This document shows, in pieces, positions 27,111 to 36,955 of a stretch of DNA of 64,000 nt. This DNA is from Parvularculaceae bacterium (GTDB lineage Bacteria; Pseudomonadota; Alphaproteobacteria; Caulobacterales; Parvularculaceae). The DNA lies in the NCBI GenBank assembly GCA_028280115.1, contig JANQMJ010000012.1:1-64000 (forward strand), read 5' to 3'. A program made the position numbers and the translations under genes. Below the pieces are notes generated by a model that saw only the letters and a list, made by a program, of their open reading frames with translations, was not told where the DNA came from and ran no database searches. Numbering within the stretch: position 1 is the first letter of the stretch; each line of letters begins with the position of its first letter.

Positions 27111-27614
27111 TTAGAGAGCCTTTTCAAACCACGCAACGTCGTGAAATCGCCCGAATTTCCGGCCCACTTCGCTCAATGTCGCCAGATGGCGGAAACCGAA
27201 CGACTCGTGGAGCGCGATAGAGGTCGGATTCGGCGTGACAATCAGGGCGTAGGCGCGATGGAGATCGACGCCCGCAAGCGCATCAAAAAGCGCCCGATAA
27301 AGCCGCCCGCCGAGCCCCCTGCCCTTGAACGCCGGGTCGATAAAGACGGAGGTCTTCACCGACGTCTCATAAGCCGCCCGGACGTCGAATGCCGAGGCGC
27401 TGGCGAAACCGCGCACGGTCCCGCCGCCGTCAACGGCGACAAAGACCGGATAGCGGTCCTCGCCGGCATGATCCTCCAGCCAGGCGCGTCGATCGCCCGT
27501 CGAATATTCGGCTGTTTCAAAGGTAATCGCCGTCTTGCGGATAAACGGATTGTAGACCCCATTGACGCCCTCGGCGTCATCGGGCCGCGCCAATCGGGTT
27601 CGACAGTCATCCAT
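27111..27614 (-). CDS. GNAT-family N-acetyltransferase (phosphinothricin-acetyltransferase-like)
   Basis: A 167-residue acetyl-CoA-dependent acyltransferase. The N-terminal ARPDDAEGVNGVYNPFIRKTAITFE and the acetyl-CoA loop FKGRGLGGRLYRAL (about 97-110) plus NPTSIALHESFGFRHL (about 128-143) match the Pat/MnaT group that acetylates methionine sulfoximine/phosphinothricin-like compounds. The real substrate is not known. Its start overlaps the end of nnr by eight bases, so the two are probably cotranslated. Confidence 0.88.
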   Translation of the reverse strand: MDDCRTRLARPDDAEGVNGVYNPFIRKTAITFETAEYSTGDRRAWLEDHAGEDRYPVFVAVDGGGTVRGFASASAFDVRAAYETSVKTSVFIDPAFKGRGLGGRLYRALFDALAGVDLHRAYALIVTPNPTSIALHESFGFRHLATLSEVGRKFGRFHDVAWFEKAL

Positions 27615-29127
27615 CGCGTGCGGACCCGGACGAGGGTGGTTTTTCAGGCGGCGATAACAGCGAACGCAACACCGGCCGGACGCCGAACAGAAGGTCTTCG
27701 GCGATCAGGCCCGGCCCCGACGCCTGGGCGCAGGCGCCGTGAAACCACACCCCGGCGCAGGCCGCCTCAAAGCCCGCCACGCCCTGCGCCTTGAGCCCGG
27801 CGATAAACCCCGCAAGCACGTCGCCGGCGCCGGCGGTGGCGAGATCGGGCGGCCCGTTGACGTTAACGGCGGCGCGTCCGTCCGGCGCGGCGATGACCGT
27901 ATCGGCGCCTTTGAGCACAACGACCACGCCCGCCTTTTTGCTCGCCGCACGCGCCGCCGTAAGCTTGCCGCCGCCGGACTCGCCGAAAAGGCGCGCGAAT
28001 TCGCCCGTATGGGGCGTCAGGACGTCGTCGGCGCGCAGCGCCTTAAAGAGCGCGCCCGGCTTGTCGGCGAAGCTCGTCAGGGCGTCGGCGTCCAGCACCG
28101 CGCCCGCCTTGGTCGCGAGAATGGCGAGCGTCTTGTCGCGGGTCGCCTCGCCCACGCCCGCCGCCGGACCGATGACGGCGATGCGCGGATATTTATCCGC
28201 ACCCTGCAGATGTTCGGCGATGTCGCCGGGCGTATCGGCCCGGCGCAGCATGATCGAGGTCAGATGCGCCGCATTGGCGCCAAGCGCGTCCGCCGGCGAC
28301 AGCACCGTCGTCAGCCCGGCGCCGATGCGCTGCGCGCCCATGGCCGCAAGCCGGCCCGCGCCCGTATTGATAGGGCCGCCGGACACCACGAACACATGGC
28401 CGCGATGATATTTATGCGCCGCCCAGCTCGGACGCGGAAACGCCGGGGCCCAAAGGCCCGCCTGGTTTTCGAACGTATCCGGATGAAAACCGGCGGCGAT
28501 ATCGTCGGGGATGCCGATATCAACGACGTCCACGGCGCCGCAAAGCGCCCTTCCCGGAAACAAGACATGGCCCGGTTTTTTTGCGTGAAACGTCACCGTT
28601 CGGACCGCGCTGACCGCAACGCCGTGCACCGCGCCGGTGTCGGCGTTGACCCCGGACGGCAGATCGACCGCCAGCGCCGGGGCTGGATGCGCGTTCATGG
28701 CCTCGATGGCGGCGCGCGGCGCGCCTTCGACGTCTCGCGCAAGGCCGGTGCCGAAAATCGCATCGACAATGAGCCCGGCGCCGTCGAGCGCCGCCTGGGA
28801 AAACGAAACGATGTCGCCCTCATAAAGGTCGGCCATCATCCTGGCGTCGCCCTTGAGGCCGGAACGGTCCCCGACCAGCGCCACGGTCACCGGCCAGCCC
28901 GCCTCGCTGAGCCGGCGCGCGGCGACGAAGCCGTCCCCGCCATTATTGCCCGGTCCGCAGACCACCGTGGCGGGACGTTTGCTCCAGGCGCGCATAAGAA
29001 TGTCCGCGACATGCCCGCCCGCCGTCTCCATGAGCGCCGCCGAGGCGACGCCGCCCTTGATGGCAGCGCCTTCAACGGCGCGCATCTGGTCCGCCGAGAG
29101 CACAATGGGGCCCGCCACGCTTGACAC
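27607..29127 (-). CDS. nnr: Bifunctional NAD(P)H-hydrate epimerase / ADP-dependent dehydratase
   Basis: A 506-residue metabolite-repair enzyme that restores damaged NADHX/NADPHX. The N-terminal YjeF epimerase domain spans about 1-215 (VVCGPGNNGGDGFVAARRLSEAG, then DAIFGTGLARDVEG and ALAVDLPSGVNADTG). The C-terminal ribokinase-like dehydratase spans about 235-495 (VFVSGGPINTGAGRLAAMGA, LTPHTGEFARLFGE, GPPDLATAGAGDVLAG with the catalytic Asp). GTG start behind AAGGAAAG. It lies divergently from glnB, a common alphaproteobacterial neighbourhood. Confidence 0.95.
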   Translation of the reverse strand: MSSVAGPIVLSADQMRAVEGAAIKGGVASAALMETAGGHVADILMRAWSKRPATVVCGPGNNGGDGFVAARRLSEAGWPVTVALVGDRSGLKGDARMMADLYEGDIVSFSQAALDGAGLIVDAIFGTGLARDVEGAPRAAIEAMNAHPAPALAVDLPSGVNADTGAVHGVAVSAVRTVTFHAKKPGHVLFPGRALCGAVDVVDIGIPDDIAAGFHPDTFENQAGLWAPAFPRPSWAAHKYHRGHVFVVSGGPINTGAGRLAAMGAQRIGAGLTTVLSPADALGANAAHLTSIMLRRADTPGDIAEHLQGADKYPRIAVIGPAAGVGEATRDKTLAILATKAGAVLDADALTSFADKPGALFKALRADDVLTPHTGEFARLFGESGGGKLTAARAASKKAGVVVVLKGADTVIAAPDGRAAVNVNGPPDLATAGAGDVLAGFIAGLKAQGVAGFEAACAGVWFHGACAQASGPGLIAEDLLFGVRPVLRSLLSPPEKPPSSGSARDG

Positions 29128-29153
29128 CTTTCCTTGACCGCGCTCTGTCTTAG

Positions 29154-29534
<381 letters not shown>

Positions 29535-29561
29535 CAAGCCGGCGCCTGCATATCTCAATGG

Positions 29562-29909
29562 CTACGAGCCAAGCAGCCGCGTCAGCATCCGGCGATAATG
29601 ATCCTGCCCGCCGAAGAAGATCGCAAGGATGCGCACTTGCTCGGACGCCTCAGCCACATCGAACCAGAAAATCGCGCGGTCGATCGTAACCTGTCTGAGG
29701 CCCGGCAGGATGTCGTCATGGAGCGTTCCGCGAAACGGCGCGCCGGCGATGCTCATGGCGTTTTTGCGTATTGCTTGAACCCGTTCGAGAGCGCGCTCGA
29801 TCGCGACCTCTTCGGATTCTCCGAACTTCATATGGCTTTCAACGAGAAAATCGAAAATGAGTTCAAAGTCGCGCTCGGCGTCAGCCGCAAACGAAACCTT
29901 AAACGCCAC
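29562..29909 (-). CDS. ParE/RelE-type toxin
   Basis: A 115-residue RelE/ParE-superfamily toxin (distinct from topoisomerase ParE). It has the N-terminal VSFAADAERDFELIFDFLVE helix, central LPGLRQVTIDRAIFWFDV strands and a terminal strand VRILAIFFGGQDHYRR. ParE toxins poison gyrase, while RelE enzymes cut mRNA; the pattern and partner favour the ParE branch. Its GTG start overlaps the antitoxin gene by 11 bases, the usual antitoxin-first arrangement. Confidence 0.88.
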   Translation of the reverse strand: MAFKVSFAADAERDFELIFDFLVESHMKFGESEEVAIERALERVQAIRKNAMSIAGAPFRGTLHDDILPGLRQVTIDRAIFWFDVAEASEQVRILAIFFGGQDHYRRMLTRLLGS

Positions 29910-30168
29910 GGGCGCGCCGTTTGCGGTCCGCCATGGCGTCGATCCGGCGCTTCATCTCGGGGCCCGAAACAAATTCGCCCCGGCGACGTTTTTTGAGCAG
30001 CTTTCTCAGCGCTTCGAGTTCAAGATTTTCGCCCTCGGTTTTAAGGCGCAAGAGTTCAAGACCCTGCTGCAGAACGGCGCTGACGCTCGCATAGCGGCCC
30101 TCTTCGACAAGCGCGCGCACAAAAGCGTCCTGTTCATCGGTCAGTGAAATCGACGACTTCACGGTCAT
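29899..30168 (-). CDS. ParD-type antitoxin
   Basis: An 89-residue ribbon-helix-helix antitoxin. The N-terminal KSSISLTDEQDAFVRALVEEGRYASVSAVLQQGLELL matches ParD/CopG DNA-binding segments. The charged C-terminal half (KKRRRGEFVSGPEMKRRIDAM) wraps the toxin. The ATG at 30168 is supported by GGAGG. It is expected to autorepress the pair by binding its own promoter. Confidence 0.9.
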   Translation of the reverse strand: MTVKSSISLTDEQDAFVRALVEEGRYASVSAVLQQGLELLRLKTEGENLELEALRKLLKKRRRGEFVSGPEMKRRIDAMADRKRRARGV

Positions 30169-30248
30169 TTTGAAACCTCCGGGCCGGAAAGGATGGTACG
30201 ACTGGGTAGCACCTTCCGTCAAGGCCGATTCCCTCGGCCCCGGTCTCT

Positions 30249-31214
30249 TCATTCAAGGGATGGAAGGGGAAGCGCTGAAAGGAGTTTTTCGACGCGTTTG
30301 GGGTATGCATCCGCGTTCGCCAGAAACGTCTTGCGCGCCGCTTCGCCCCTTGCCTGTTTTTCTTCTGCGGTCATCGCCAGCGCCGACTGAACGGCCTTTT
30401 CCAGCGCCGACGGCTTGACGAAATAGTTGACCCCTAAATGCCGCGGCGCCTCCCGGTCCCATGCGACCAGGAGGCCGGTGTTGCGATCAACATGCTCGTT
30501 CATCGGCGGGGCGTCGGTCGTGATCGTCAACGCGCCGCAGGACATGGCCTCCCAGATATAATGTCCCCAGCCTTCCGAACGGGACGGACACAGATGAACG
30601 CCGCATCCGTTCTGCAACAGGCGCAACTCACTTTCGTCGATATAGCCGGAAAAGAGCCGCACATTGTCCGGAACGCTTTTCGGGGCATTGGCGGCCTTTT
30701 GCACAAGGACGAGTTCCGGCCATTCGGGATGGCGTTCCCACAGGGCGAGAATGTCTTCGGCGCCTTTCAGCGTGCTCGCCCCGGCAAGATGAAAAAAGCG
30801 CGTCCAGTCCTTTGGCGCGTCCGGCAACAAACGATCGGGCGAAGCAAAGCCGCCATAGTCCGTCCGGGCGCCGAGTTCGGAAAATTTCCGCTCCGCCTGC
30901 CGGGTCTTGGCCCAGACCCGGTCGATGCGCTCAAGTCGGCCCAGATGGCGGTGCGGAAAACGCTCCGGATTGGGAACAAGCACATTGACCGGCGCCGCGC
31001 CGAACCAGGCAGGAAAGGCGCGCTCCATATGAAAGGCGATGTCGGCTCGGCGCTTACTCAAGAAACGGTCCGCCAGGCCGCGCGACCGCGGCATCGCGGT
31101 CTTCACCGTAAGCCCCGCCGCCTCCAGCGCGCCTTTGAGGATCGCTACGTCCTGGGTCAGGCCGTAAGCATTGTCGCGCGCGATGACGAGCGCGGCGGTC
31201 ACGCTCTGCTCCAT
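30249..31214 (-). CDS. Glycosyltransferase, GT4-like
   Basis: A 321-residue GT-B-fold glycosyltransferase. The C-terminal nucleotide-sugar half carries [29 protein letters not shown] (about 206-234) with the E-x7-E-type signature. The N-terminal half begins [25 protein letters not shown]. It overlaps the end of the LpcC-like gene by 16 bases, so the two act together, most likely on lipopolysaccharide core or another surface glycan. Donor and acceptor sugars cannot be read. Confidence 0.85.
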   Translation of the reverse strand: MEQSVTAALVIARDNAYGLTQDVAILKGALEAAGLTVKTAMPRSRGLADRFLSKRRADIAFHMERAFPAWFGAAPVNVLVPNPERFPHRHLGRLERIDRVWAKTRQAERKFSELGARTDYGGFASPDRLLPDAPKDWTRFFHLAGASTLKGAEDILALWERHPEWPELVLVQKAANAPKSVPDNVRLFSGYIDESELRLLQNGCGVHLCPSRSEGWGHYIWEAMSCGALTITTDAPPMNEHVDRNTGLLVAWDREAPRHLGVNYFVKPSALEKAVQSALAMTAEEKQARGEAARKTFLANADAYPKRVEKLLSALPLPSLE

Positions 31215-32239
31215 AAGTCTTCATAGACCGCCGCAAGACCCGCCGCCTCGTTTTCAAGGGCGAACTGGCCGCGCGTATGGGCAAGTCCCGCCACGCCATG
31301 GCGTTCGGCTGTTGCCGGATCGGCGAGATAGGTTTCGATGGCGCGCGTCAGGGCCGCGCCGTCGCCAGCCGGCGTCACGGCGCCGGTTTCGCCGGAAAGG
31401 ACCATGTCCCCATAGGCGCCCGCATCGCTGGCGACCGCCGCCGTCTGCGAGGCCATGGCTTCGAGCGGCGTCAGGCCGAACCCTTCATTGCGCGACGGGG
31501 CGACGCACAGGCTGATGCGGCGGAACCAGACTTTAACGTCCGGCACTTCGCCGAGAAAGACGATGCGGTCTTCAAGGCCGGCCTTTTTGATTTTCGCTTT
31601 CAGCGCGTCCGCAAAGCCGCGATGGCTGGCCGTCACGCGGCCGGTCATCACCGCCGTCCATTCAGGATAGCGCGGCAATAGCGCGACCATCGCATCGACG
31701 AAAAGATCGGTTCCCTTTTGCGGACGGATGCGCCCGAAACAGCCGATCCCGTATTTTCCCGGCAGGCCGGACGCCGGCCATTCGTCTTCGGGTCCTTGCG
31801 GCGGGTGAAAAAGCGTCGTGTCGATCCCGTGCATGACGACCCGATGGGGCGCCTCAAGAAACGAACCCGAACGGGCGCTGGTGGCGATCACACGGTCCAT
31901 GCGGCTGATCAGCCAGCGCGTGAACGGTTTGTGGCGGCGTTGCGCGGCGGAGGTGAAGACGAGCTTGATCGGTGTACGGAAGATATCACGCAGCGCGACG
32001 CCGACGATCATCTCGTTATTGCGCCGGGCGTGCCAGATTCGAAACGGCCGACCGGCCGGCCGCCGCCACAGTCCGAGCGCCTGGCGCCAGAAAATGCGCG
32101 GCAAATGTTCCGGCAATCCGGGGCCCAATGTCGCCACGCCCAAGGTTCGCGCCTGAAGCGGCGCCAGTTGAACGATGGTGCTGGTGACGCCTGAAAGACG
32201 GCGTTTGAAATTGGGCGCGATGACTTCGACCTCGCGCAT
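31199..32239 (-). CDS. Lipopolysaccharide-core glycosyltransferase, LpcC-like
   Basis: A 346-residue GT4 enzyme. The N-terminus [20 protein letters not shown] matches the mannosyltransferase LpcC of rhizobial lipopolysaccharide core from memory. The stretches [17 protein letters not shown] and [19 protein letters not shown] also fit, followed by the GT4 core [19 protein letters not shown] and the donor site [16 protein letters not shown]. The ATG at 32239 gives the family N-terminus; a TTG at 32332 would add 31 low-complexity residues and cannot be excluded. Works in the cytoplasm on the growing core oligosaccharide. Confidence 0.83.
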   Translation of the reverse strand: MREVEVIAPNFKRRLSGVTSTIVQLAPLQARTLGVATLGPGLPEHLPRIFWRQALGLWRRPAGRPFRIWHARRNNEMIVGVALRDIFRTPIKLVFTSAAQRRHKPFTRWLISRMDRVIATSARSGSFLEAPHRVVMHGIDTTLFHPPQGPEDEWPASGLPGKYGIGCFGRIRPQKGTDLFVDAMVALLPRYPEWTAVMTGRVTASHRGFADALKAKIKKAGLEDRIVFLGEVPDVKVWFRRISLCVAPSRNEGFGLTPLEAMASQTAAVASDAGAYGDMVLSGETGAVTPAGDGAALTRAIETYLADPATAERHGVAGLAHTRGQFALENEAAGLAAVYEDLWSRA

Positions 32240-32339
32240 GCGCGGGCGCGCAGCCTTGGTCTCGCCGTCCGGCGGCGAGGCGGCGTGCCTATCGCGCCTT
32301 GGTGCGTCGGCGATGGGGGCGTTGTCGGGCAAAGCGTCG

Positions 32340-32645
32340 TTCTCTTCCGGACCGCGCCCGCCCTAGCCAGCAGCGCCGCCATGCGCAAGCCGCCGCCTTT
32401 TTCGCGCAGCATTCAGTTCCTGCGGCGGTCCGGCTTTTTCCTATGCAGGCTCCATTTTTTTAGCATTTTCCGCTTTTTATTGAGAATATCATTCCAAATT
32501 GCCGCAAGTGCTTTGTTGCAGCGCAATAATTTTCTTGTCACCCCGGCGAATCTCATCGCAATGTATACGCATTGCAGCCTTCCTCGCGCGCCCGAGGGTC
32601 GCGGCGCCTGCGGGCGGGCCGACGAAGAACCAAGGAGCATCATCC
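32340..32645. other. glnA leader/promoter region, no gene
   Basis: About 300 bases between the glycosyltransferase and glnA. It is AT-rich around 32440-32580 and should contain the glnA promoter. I see no convincing sigma-54 element (TGGC-N8-TGC) or NtrC site pair. The AAGGAGC at about 32629 is the glnA ribosome-binding site. Confidence 0.5.
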
Positions 32646-34052
32646 ATGAGCGCAGACGCCATCCTCAAGCGGATCAAAAACGAAGACATCAAATTCGTCG
32701 ATCTCCGGTTCACCGACCCAAGAGGCAAATGGCAGCATGTCACCTTCGATCGGTCTTTGGTCGATGAGGATTTTTTCTCCGAAGGCGTGATGTTCGACGG
32801 ATCGTCTATCGCCGGATGGAAGGCGATCAACGAGTCCGACATGATCTTAAAGCCCGATGCGCCGACAGCGGTGATCGATCCGTTTTTCTCTCTGCCGACG
32901 CTGGCGATTTTTTGCGACGTCCTCGAACCGTCGACCGGACAGCCCTACGGGCGCGATCCCCGCACCACAGCGAAGGCTGCGGAAGCGTATCTCGCCGGGG
33001 CCGGCATCGGCGATTCGGCCTATTTCGGACCCGAAGCGGAATTTTTCGTCTTCGACGACGTGCGCTGGTCGACGGACCAGAACAATGTCGGCTTCGCGCT
33101 CGATTCCATTGAAGGGCCGTATAATTCGTCTGCGGATTATGAGATCGGCAATCTCGGCCACCGGCCGGGTCCGAAAGGCGGCTATTTCCCCGTGCCCCCC
33201 GTGGACAGCTGTCAGGACATGCGCTCGGAAATGCTGTCGATCATGGCCGACATGGGTATCGAACCTGAAAAGCACCATCACGAGGTCGCGCCGTCCCAGC
33301 ACGAACTGGGCATGAAATTCGCCGCTCTCACGACCATGGCCGACCGGATGCAGATCTACAAATACATTGTGCATCAGGTGGCGGCCGGCTACGGCAAGAG
33401 CGCGACCTTCATGCCCAAGCCGATCTACAACGACAACGGTTCGGGCATGCATGTGCACCAGTCGATCTGGAAGGACGGCCAGCCGCTGTTCGCCGGCGAC
33501 CGCTACGCCGATCTGTCCGAAACCTGTCTTTATTACATCGGCGGCGTCATCCGGCACGCCAAGGCGATCAATGCGTTCGCCAACTCGACGACCAACAGCT
33601 ACAAGCGGCTGGTGCCGGGATTTGAGGCGCCGGTGCTGCTCGCCTATTCGGCGCGCAACCGCTCGGCCTCGGTGCGCATCCCCTGGGTCGCATCGCCGAA
33701 CGGAAAGCGCATCGAAACGCGCTTTCCCGACGCGGCCGGCAATCCCTATCTGACCTTCGCCGCGCTTTTGATGGCGGGGCTCGACGGCATTGAGGAAAAA
33801 ATTCACCCCGGCGATCCCATGGACAAGGATCTTTACGACCTGCCGCCCGAGGAACTCAAAGACATCCCCACGGTGTGCGCGTCCCTGCGCGACGCCCTAG
33901 ACGCGCTCGACCGCGACCGGGATTTCCTCAAGAAGGGCAACGTCTTCAACGACGACCAGATCGACGCCTATATCGACCTGAAAATGGAAGAAACGACGCG
34001 GTTCGAAACCACGCCGCATCCGGTCGAATTCGCGATGTATTATTCCGCCTAG
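32646..34052 (+). CDS. glnA: Glutamine synthetase, type I
   Basis: A 468-residue ammonia-assimilating enzyme, dodecameric in the cytoplasm. The beta-grasp loop [14 protein letters not shown] and DGSSIAGW (about 52-59) are present, then [10 protein letters not shown], the ATP/metal site [19 protein letters not shown], and the adenylylation region with Tyr in [12 protein letters not shown] (about 398). The ATG at 32646 follows AAGGAG and gives family length; the longer frame is not real. GlnB partner gene is 3.1 kb upstream. Confidence 0.98.
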   Translation: MSADAILKRIKNEDIKFVDLRFTDPRGKWQHVTFDRSLVDEDFFSEGVMFDGSSIAGWKAINESDMILKPDAPTAVIDPFFSLPTLAIFCDVLEPSTGQPYGRDPRTTAKAAEAYLAGAGIGDSAYFGPEAEFFVFDDVRWSTDQNNVGFALDSIEGPYNSSADYEIGNLGHRPGPKGGYFPVPPVDSCQDMRSEMLSIMADMGIEPEKHHHEVAPSQHELGMKFAALTTMADRMQIYKYIVHQVAAGYGKSATFMPKPIYNDNGSGMHVHQSIWKDGQPLFAGDRYADLSETCLYYIGGVIRHAKAINAFANSTTNSYKRLVPGFEAPVLLAYSARNRSASVRIPWVASPNGKRIETRFPDAAGNPYLTFAALLMAGLDGIEEKIHPGDPMDKDLYDLPPEELKDIPTVCASLRDALDALDRDRDFLKKGNVFNDDQIDAYIDLKMEETTRFETTPHPVEFAMYYSA

Positions 34053-34160
34053 GCCCTGACGCCGGAAAGGGCCCCGGCCGACCCATATCGGGCGGCGCCG
34101 GGCGTTTGCGCGGTCCCGCGAGCGTGCTAAGAAGCGCAGCGACGCTGCGAGCACGTTTTC

Positions 34161-34748
34161 ATGATCGAAAACATCAAGCATTACGGCCTTTTTCGCGTTG
34201 ACGTGTTCAGGATCGTCTTCGACCTGCCGCATCAGGAAATCGCGCAATACTGCATGGACGTCATCGACAAGGCGGGCTGTTACACGAGCTATTTCGACCA
34301 GAACTACAACCGGAACTTCAAGGAAAACATACCGCATAAAGAACAGTTTGAAGGCGATCTGTTCAGGGCCGCCGACGAATTTGTAAAAAAGACCGGAAGA
34401 AAGCCTTTCGCCCAGGGCGGCGGTCACCGATTGAATTACTGGTGCAGCGCTTATAAGGAAAACGACCAGCACGGCTCGCACATCCATCCGCGATCTTTGA
34501 TATCGGGCACCTACTATCCGCAAACCCCGGACAACGCTGCGGCCATCACCCTTGAATCGCCGTGGATCGAACGCATGATGCACGAGACCATCGATCTCAA
34601 GCATGTGCTGTTCGATTACAAACCCGGAACGGGCGATTGCTTAATGTGGCCGTCCTGGCTCAATCACCGCGTGAACGTTCAGGGCAAAACGGACATTCCC
34701 AGAATCGCAATTTCATTCAACATCGACTACAATCAGGTCATCGCCTGA
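34161..34748 (+). CDS. Putative 2OG-Fe(II) oxygenase (TIGR02466 type)
   Basis: A 195-residue double-stranded-beta-helix protein. Iron-binding candidates are His in NDQHGSHIHPRSLISGTYY (about 104-122) and His in WPSWLNHRVNVQ (about 162-173). The Arg for 2-oxoglutarate lies in PRIAISFNID. This arrangement matches the TIGR02466-type family seen in marine bacteria and phages. Substrate unknown, hydroxylation of a protein or small metabolite is possible. It is the first gene of an accessory stretch after glnA. Confidence 0.78.
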   Translation: MIENIKHYGLFRVDVFRIVFDLPHQEIAQYCMDVIDKAGCYTSYFDQNYNRNFKENIPHKEQFEGDLFRAADEFVKKTGRKPFAQGGGHRLNYWCSAYKENDQHGSHIHPRSLISGTYYPQTPDNAAAITLESPWIERMMHETIDLKHVLFDYKPGTGDCLMWPSWLNHRVNVQGKTDIPRIAISFNIDYNQVIA

Positions 34749-34778
34749 TTTGACAACGCTTAATAAAAGGAGACGCCC

Positions 34779-34859
34779 GTGGCTCAGTCTCCCGAGGAAA
34801 TGGCCGCCGCCATGATCGCCAATATGAAGGCGAAGACCGGCAAGACATTGCCGCAATAG
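34779..34859 (+). pseudogene. DUF4287-like remnant, 26 codons
   Basis: A GTG frame with a strong AAAAGGAGA site encodes PEEMAAAMIANMKAKTGKTL followed by PQ and TAG. The sequence matches the N-terminus of DUF4287-type proteins, whose next residue is usually Trp (TLEEW). A TGG-to-TAG change would explain the stop; the same frame continues VAIDIIKNQG before losing similarity. Likely a dying gene, or a mini-peptide that still gets translated. Confidence 0.6.
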
Positions 34860-34896
34860 GTCGCGATCGACATTATAAAAAATCAGGGAGAGAAAA

Positions 34897-35334
34897 ATGT
34901 CCACCCCACAACAAACGACACTGCCGGTTTGGTTTTGGGTGATCGCCGGCACGGCGCTTGTCTGGAACGCCTTCGGCGTCATGTCTTATCTCGCTCACGT
35001 CACCATCAGCGATGAAGCCCTGGCCGCAGCGCCGGCGGCGGAACGCGCACTGATGGAAAACACGCCTGCATGGGCGACAAGCCTTTTCGCGGTCGCCGTC
35101 TTCACCGGCGTCGCGGGGTGCATTTTGTTGCTGTTGCGCAAACCGCTCGCGACGACGGTGTTCGGCGTTTCTCTGGCGAGCGCTTCCATTCAGATGTTCT
35201 GGTGGCTGTTCCTGACGAGCTCGCTTGCGGTCTACGGTCTTGGCGGCGCCGTGATACCGGTCCTGGTGATCGCGATCGCTGTGTTCCTGGTTTGGTTTTC
35301 GATGAGCGCTAAAAGCAAGGGCTGGCTGCGCTAA
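34897..35334 (+). CDS. Four-helix membrane protein
   Basis: 145 residues with four predicted transmembrane helices (about 10-30, 60-82, 87-107, 112-133), separated by a periplasmic loop rich in Ala/Glu after helix 1. AGGGAGAG precedes the ATG. It resembles unnamed inner-membrane proteins found beside DUF4287-type genes, which agrees with the remnant just upstream. Function unknown. Confidence 0.78.
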   Translation: MSTPQQTTLPVWFWVIAGTALVWNAFGVMSYLAHVTISDEALAAAPAAERALMENTPAWATSLFAVAVFTGVAGCILLLLRKPLATTVFGVSLASASIQMFWWLFLTSSLAVYGLGGAVIPVLVIAIAVFLVWFSMSAKSKGWLR

Positions 35335-35466
35335 CCGTCAAGCATGGCCTGCCGACCGTTTGAATGATCGCTATTCATTAAGAGCGGTCATTGTATTAGC
35401 TTAAAAGCCCCAACCTCGACAAAATAGCGGATCGATGGTACGGGAAATTTTCTCGGGGGCTATGCG

Positions 35467-35991
35467 ATGAAAAATTTTACGTTCATCTCCTTCCTGCTTG
35501 TTTGCCTGGCGGCGCAATCAGCGCACGCTGCGCCGCAAGTGCCTTCAAGCGCCGTGCTTGTGACGCCCGGATTTGTGATCGAATCCAAAGACGGCCAACA
35601 TTTTATGAAACCGGGGCATCCGATCGCGCCTTTCGCCGTGGAGAAACGGGTGTGCTGGACGGACGTTCACGCCATGGCGATGTTCGGGAATATTTACCGC
35701 GAACGATTAACCGAACAACTGGACAAAGGCCTTCGAAACGGGGCCGTCGCCGTGCGCGTAACGAATACGAAGACGGGAGAGTCCGTTAACGGACGATTGC
35801 TGTTTTGCGGCATCCATGCCTGGATGGAAGCGCGCGGCATTTCCGAATACAAAGTCCAAGTGCCCGAGGCTTATTTCAACAGCGCATTGGCCGGCGATTT
35901 TGTCGCTATATACGCCAAGACCTTCGGGCGGCCCGGCGCGAACGCCAATGGATACGTTTGGATCCTCTGGTTATCGATTGACGAAATCTAA
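35467..35991 (+). CDS. Secreted hypothetical protein
   Basis: 174 residues. The signal peptide MKNFTFISFLLVCLAAQSAHA is cut after residue 21. The mature part has two Cys (RVCWTDV, LLFCGIH) that may pair, and a beta-rich pattern ending WILWLSIDEI. No family recognised. GGGGG upstream of ATG is a fair ribosome site. 15 bases separate it from the next secreted-protein gene, so they may be cotranscribed. Confidence 0.72.
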   Translation: MKNFTFISFLLVCLAAQSAHAAPQVPSSAVLVTPGFVIESKDGQHFMKPGHPIAPFAVEKRVCWTDVHAMAMFGNIYRERLTEQLDKGLRNGAVAVRVTNTKTGESVNGRLLFCGIHAWMEARGISEYKVQVPEAYFNSALAGDFVAIYAKTFGRPGANANGYVWILWLSIDEI

Positions 35992-36006
35992 AAAGGATCG
36001 CGGGCA

Positions 36007-36696
36007 GTGAGACCATTCAAGCCCCTCTTTGCTCTTGTTTCCGGCATAGCGGTCTTCCCTTTTGCCGCTGCGCCGGCGAGCGCTGAAGAAGCATGCGCGA
36101 TTGTAGCGGATTTTCTACTTGGCCCGGCAGGCGCCGCATCCGACGACGCATCCGTAGCGGGTCAGGAGACCATGCCCATACCGGATGATGATCGTGCGCG
36201 TGAAAGCCAGCCCGGCGTTTCGCAACAAGAAATTTCGATCGGCTGCGAGCAAATTGATCCGAGTTGGACGACCACATCGCCGCCGCGGGGCGCTCGCATC
36301 AATGAGCGGCGCTATACGATGTTTTTCTGCGATGACCCGTCGTCCTCGCAAACCGGCGGGGGTGAGCGGCAAAAGCGCGAACGCGTTCCGGTTGAGCCGA
36401 TTGTATCGGCCGATATTGCGAAAAGAGATGATGGTTCTGAAAGCAGCGAGGGCGACGACGACGCCCGTCAGCCCGCTGACAAAGCAAGAAGAGACCGCGA
36501 TCGAAGGCGGTCTTCTTCAAGAAAAAAGCGCATGCCCATCGAGCCTACAGTCAGCGCTGACGTCAAGCCGCTGCAATGCGTTTATGATCGCAGTTGCGGC
36601 GGCTATCGATTGGCGCGCGGAGACGATCCGCTGCTTGGCGTGAGCATCAAGATCGACGGCGCCGGCATGTCTTACGAAGAAGGCTGCATTCGCTGA
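36007..36696 (+). CDS. Secreted hypothetical protein with charged linker
   Basis: 229 residues from a GTG. The signal peptide MRPFKPLFALVSGIAVFPFAAAPASA is cut near 26. Two repeated blocks, KRERVPVEPIVSADI and KKRMPIEPTVSADV, flank a highly charged low-complexity linker (about 140-175, EGDDDARQPADKARRDRDRR). Six Cys in the mature chain. The duplicated motif suggests an internal repeat. No named family. Confidence 0.68.
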   Translation: MRPFKPLFALVSGIAVFPFAAAPASAEEACAIVADFLLGPAGAASDDASVAGQETMPIPDDDRARESQPGVSQQEISIGCEQIDPSWTTTSPPRGARINERRYTMFFCDDPSSSQTGGGERQKRERVPVEPIVSADIAKRDDGSESSEGDDDARQPADKARRDRDRRRSSSRKKRMPIEPTVSADVKPLQCVYDRSCGGYRLARGDDPLLGVSIKIDGAGMSYEEGCIR

Positions 36697-36731
36697 ACGT
36701 CCGAGTGCGTCCCTTCAACTAAAGACATCAA

Positions 36732-36803
36732 CGCCTTCGCCGCTTTCATTTCATGCATTTGCCAGCGCATAAAAGCGGGCAACAGCGCGATTTGAGCTTT
36801 GAT
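36732..36803 (-). pseudogene. Duplicated 3' end of the neighbouring OYE gene
   Basis: Matches 39195-39266 in the same orientation: 56 of the first 57 bases are identical and similarity fades after 36800. On the minus strand it reads ALLPAFMRWQMHEMKAAKAL, compared with QMQEM in the intact gene, then runs past the place of the true stop codon. The intact gene lies 2.4 kb to the right, with two secreted-protein genes between. Confidence 0.8.
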
Positions 36804-36955
36804 CGCCGGTGCCTTAAAAAAACCCAGAAAATTCCTGATTCCCGGTATAATCTCGGCGGCCGGCCGCCCGAATTGATGCTACAATCCGCGCTATCGGTGA
36901 TCTCAACTTCACGACGCCGACGCTCACGAGCGCTTTCAACTGGGGAGAGTTGATG

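Noticed and set aside
27739..29124. A 461-codon plus-strand frame opposite nnr
   Set aside because: Shadow frame; nnr on the other strand has all epimerase and dehydratase motifs.
29562..29909. Naming the toxin gene parE of topoisomerase IV
   Set aside because: It is a 115-residue RelE/ParE toxin; the topoisomerase parE is at 41404-43419.
32440..32640. Sigma-54 promoter of glnA
   Set aside because: No GG and GC dinucleotides at the right spacing and no clear NtrC pair; the region is only AT-rich.
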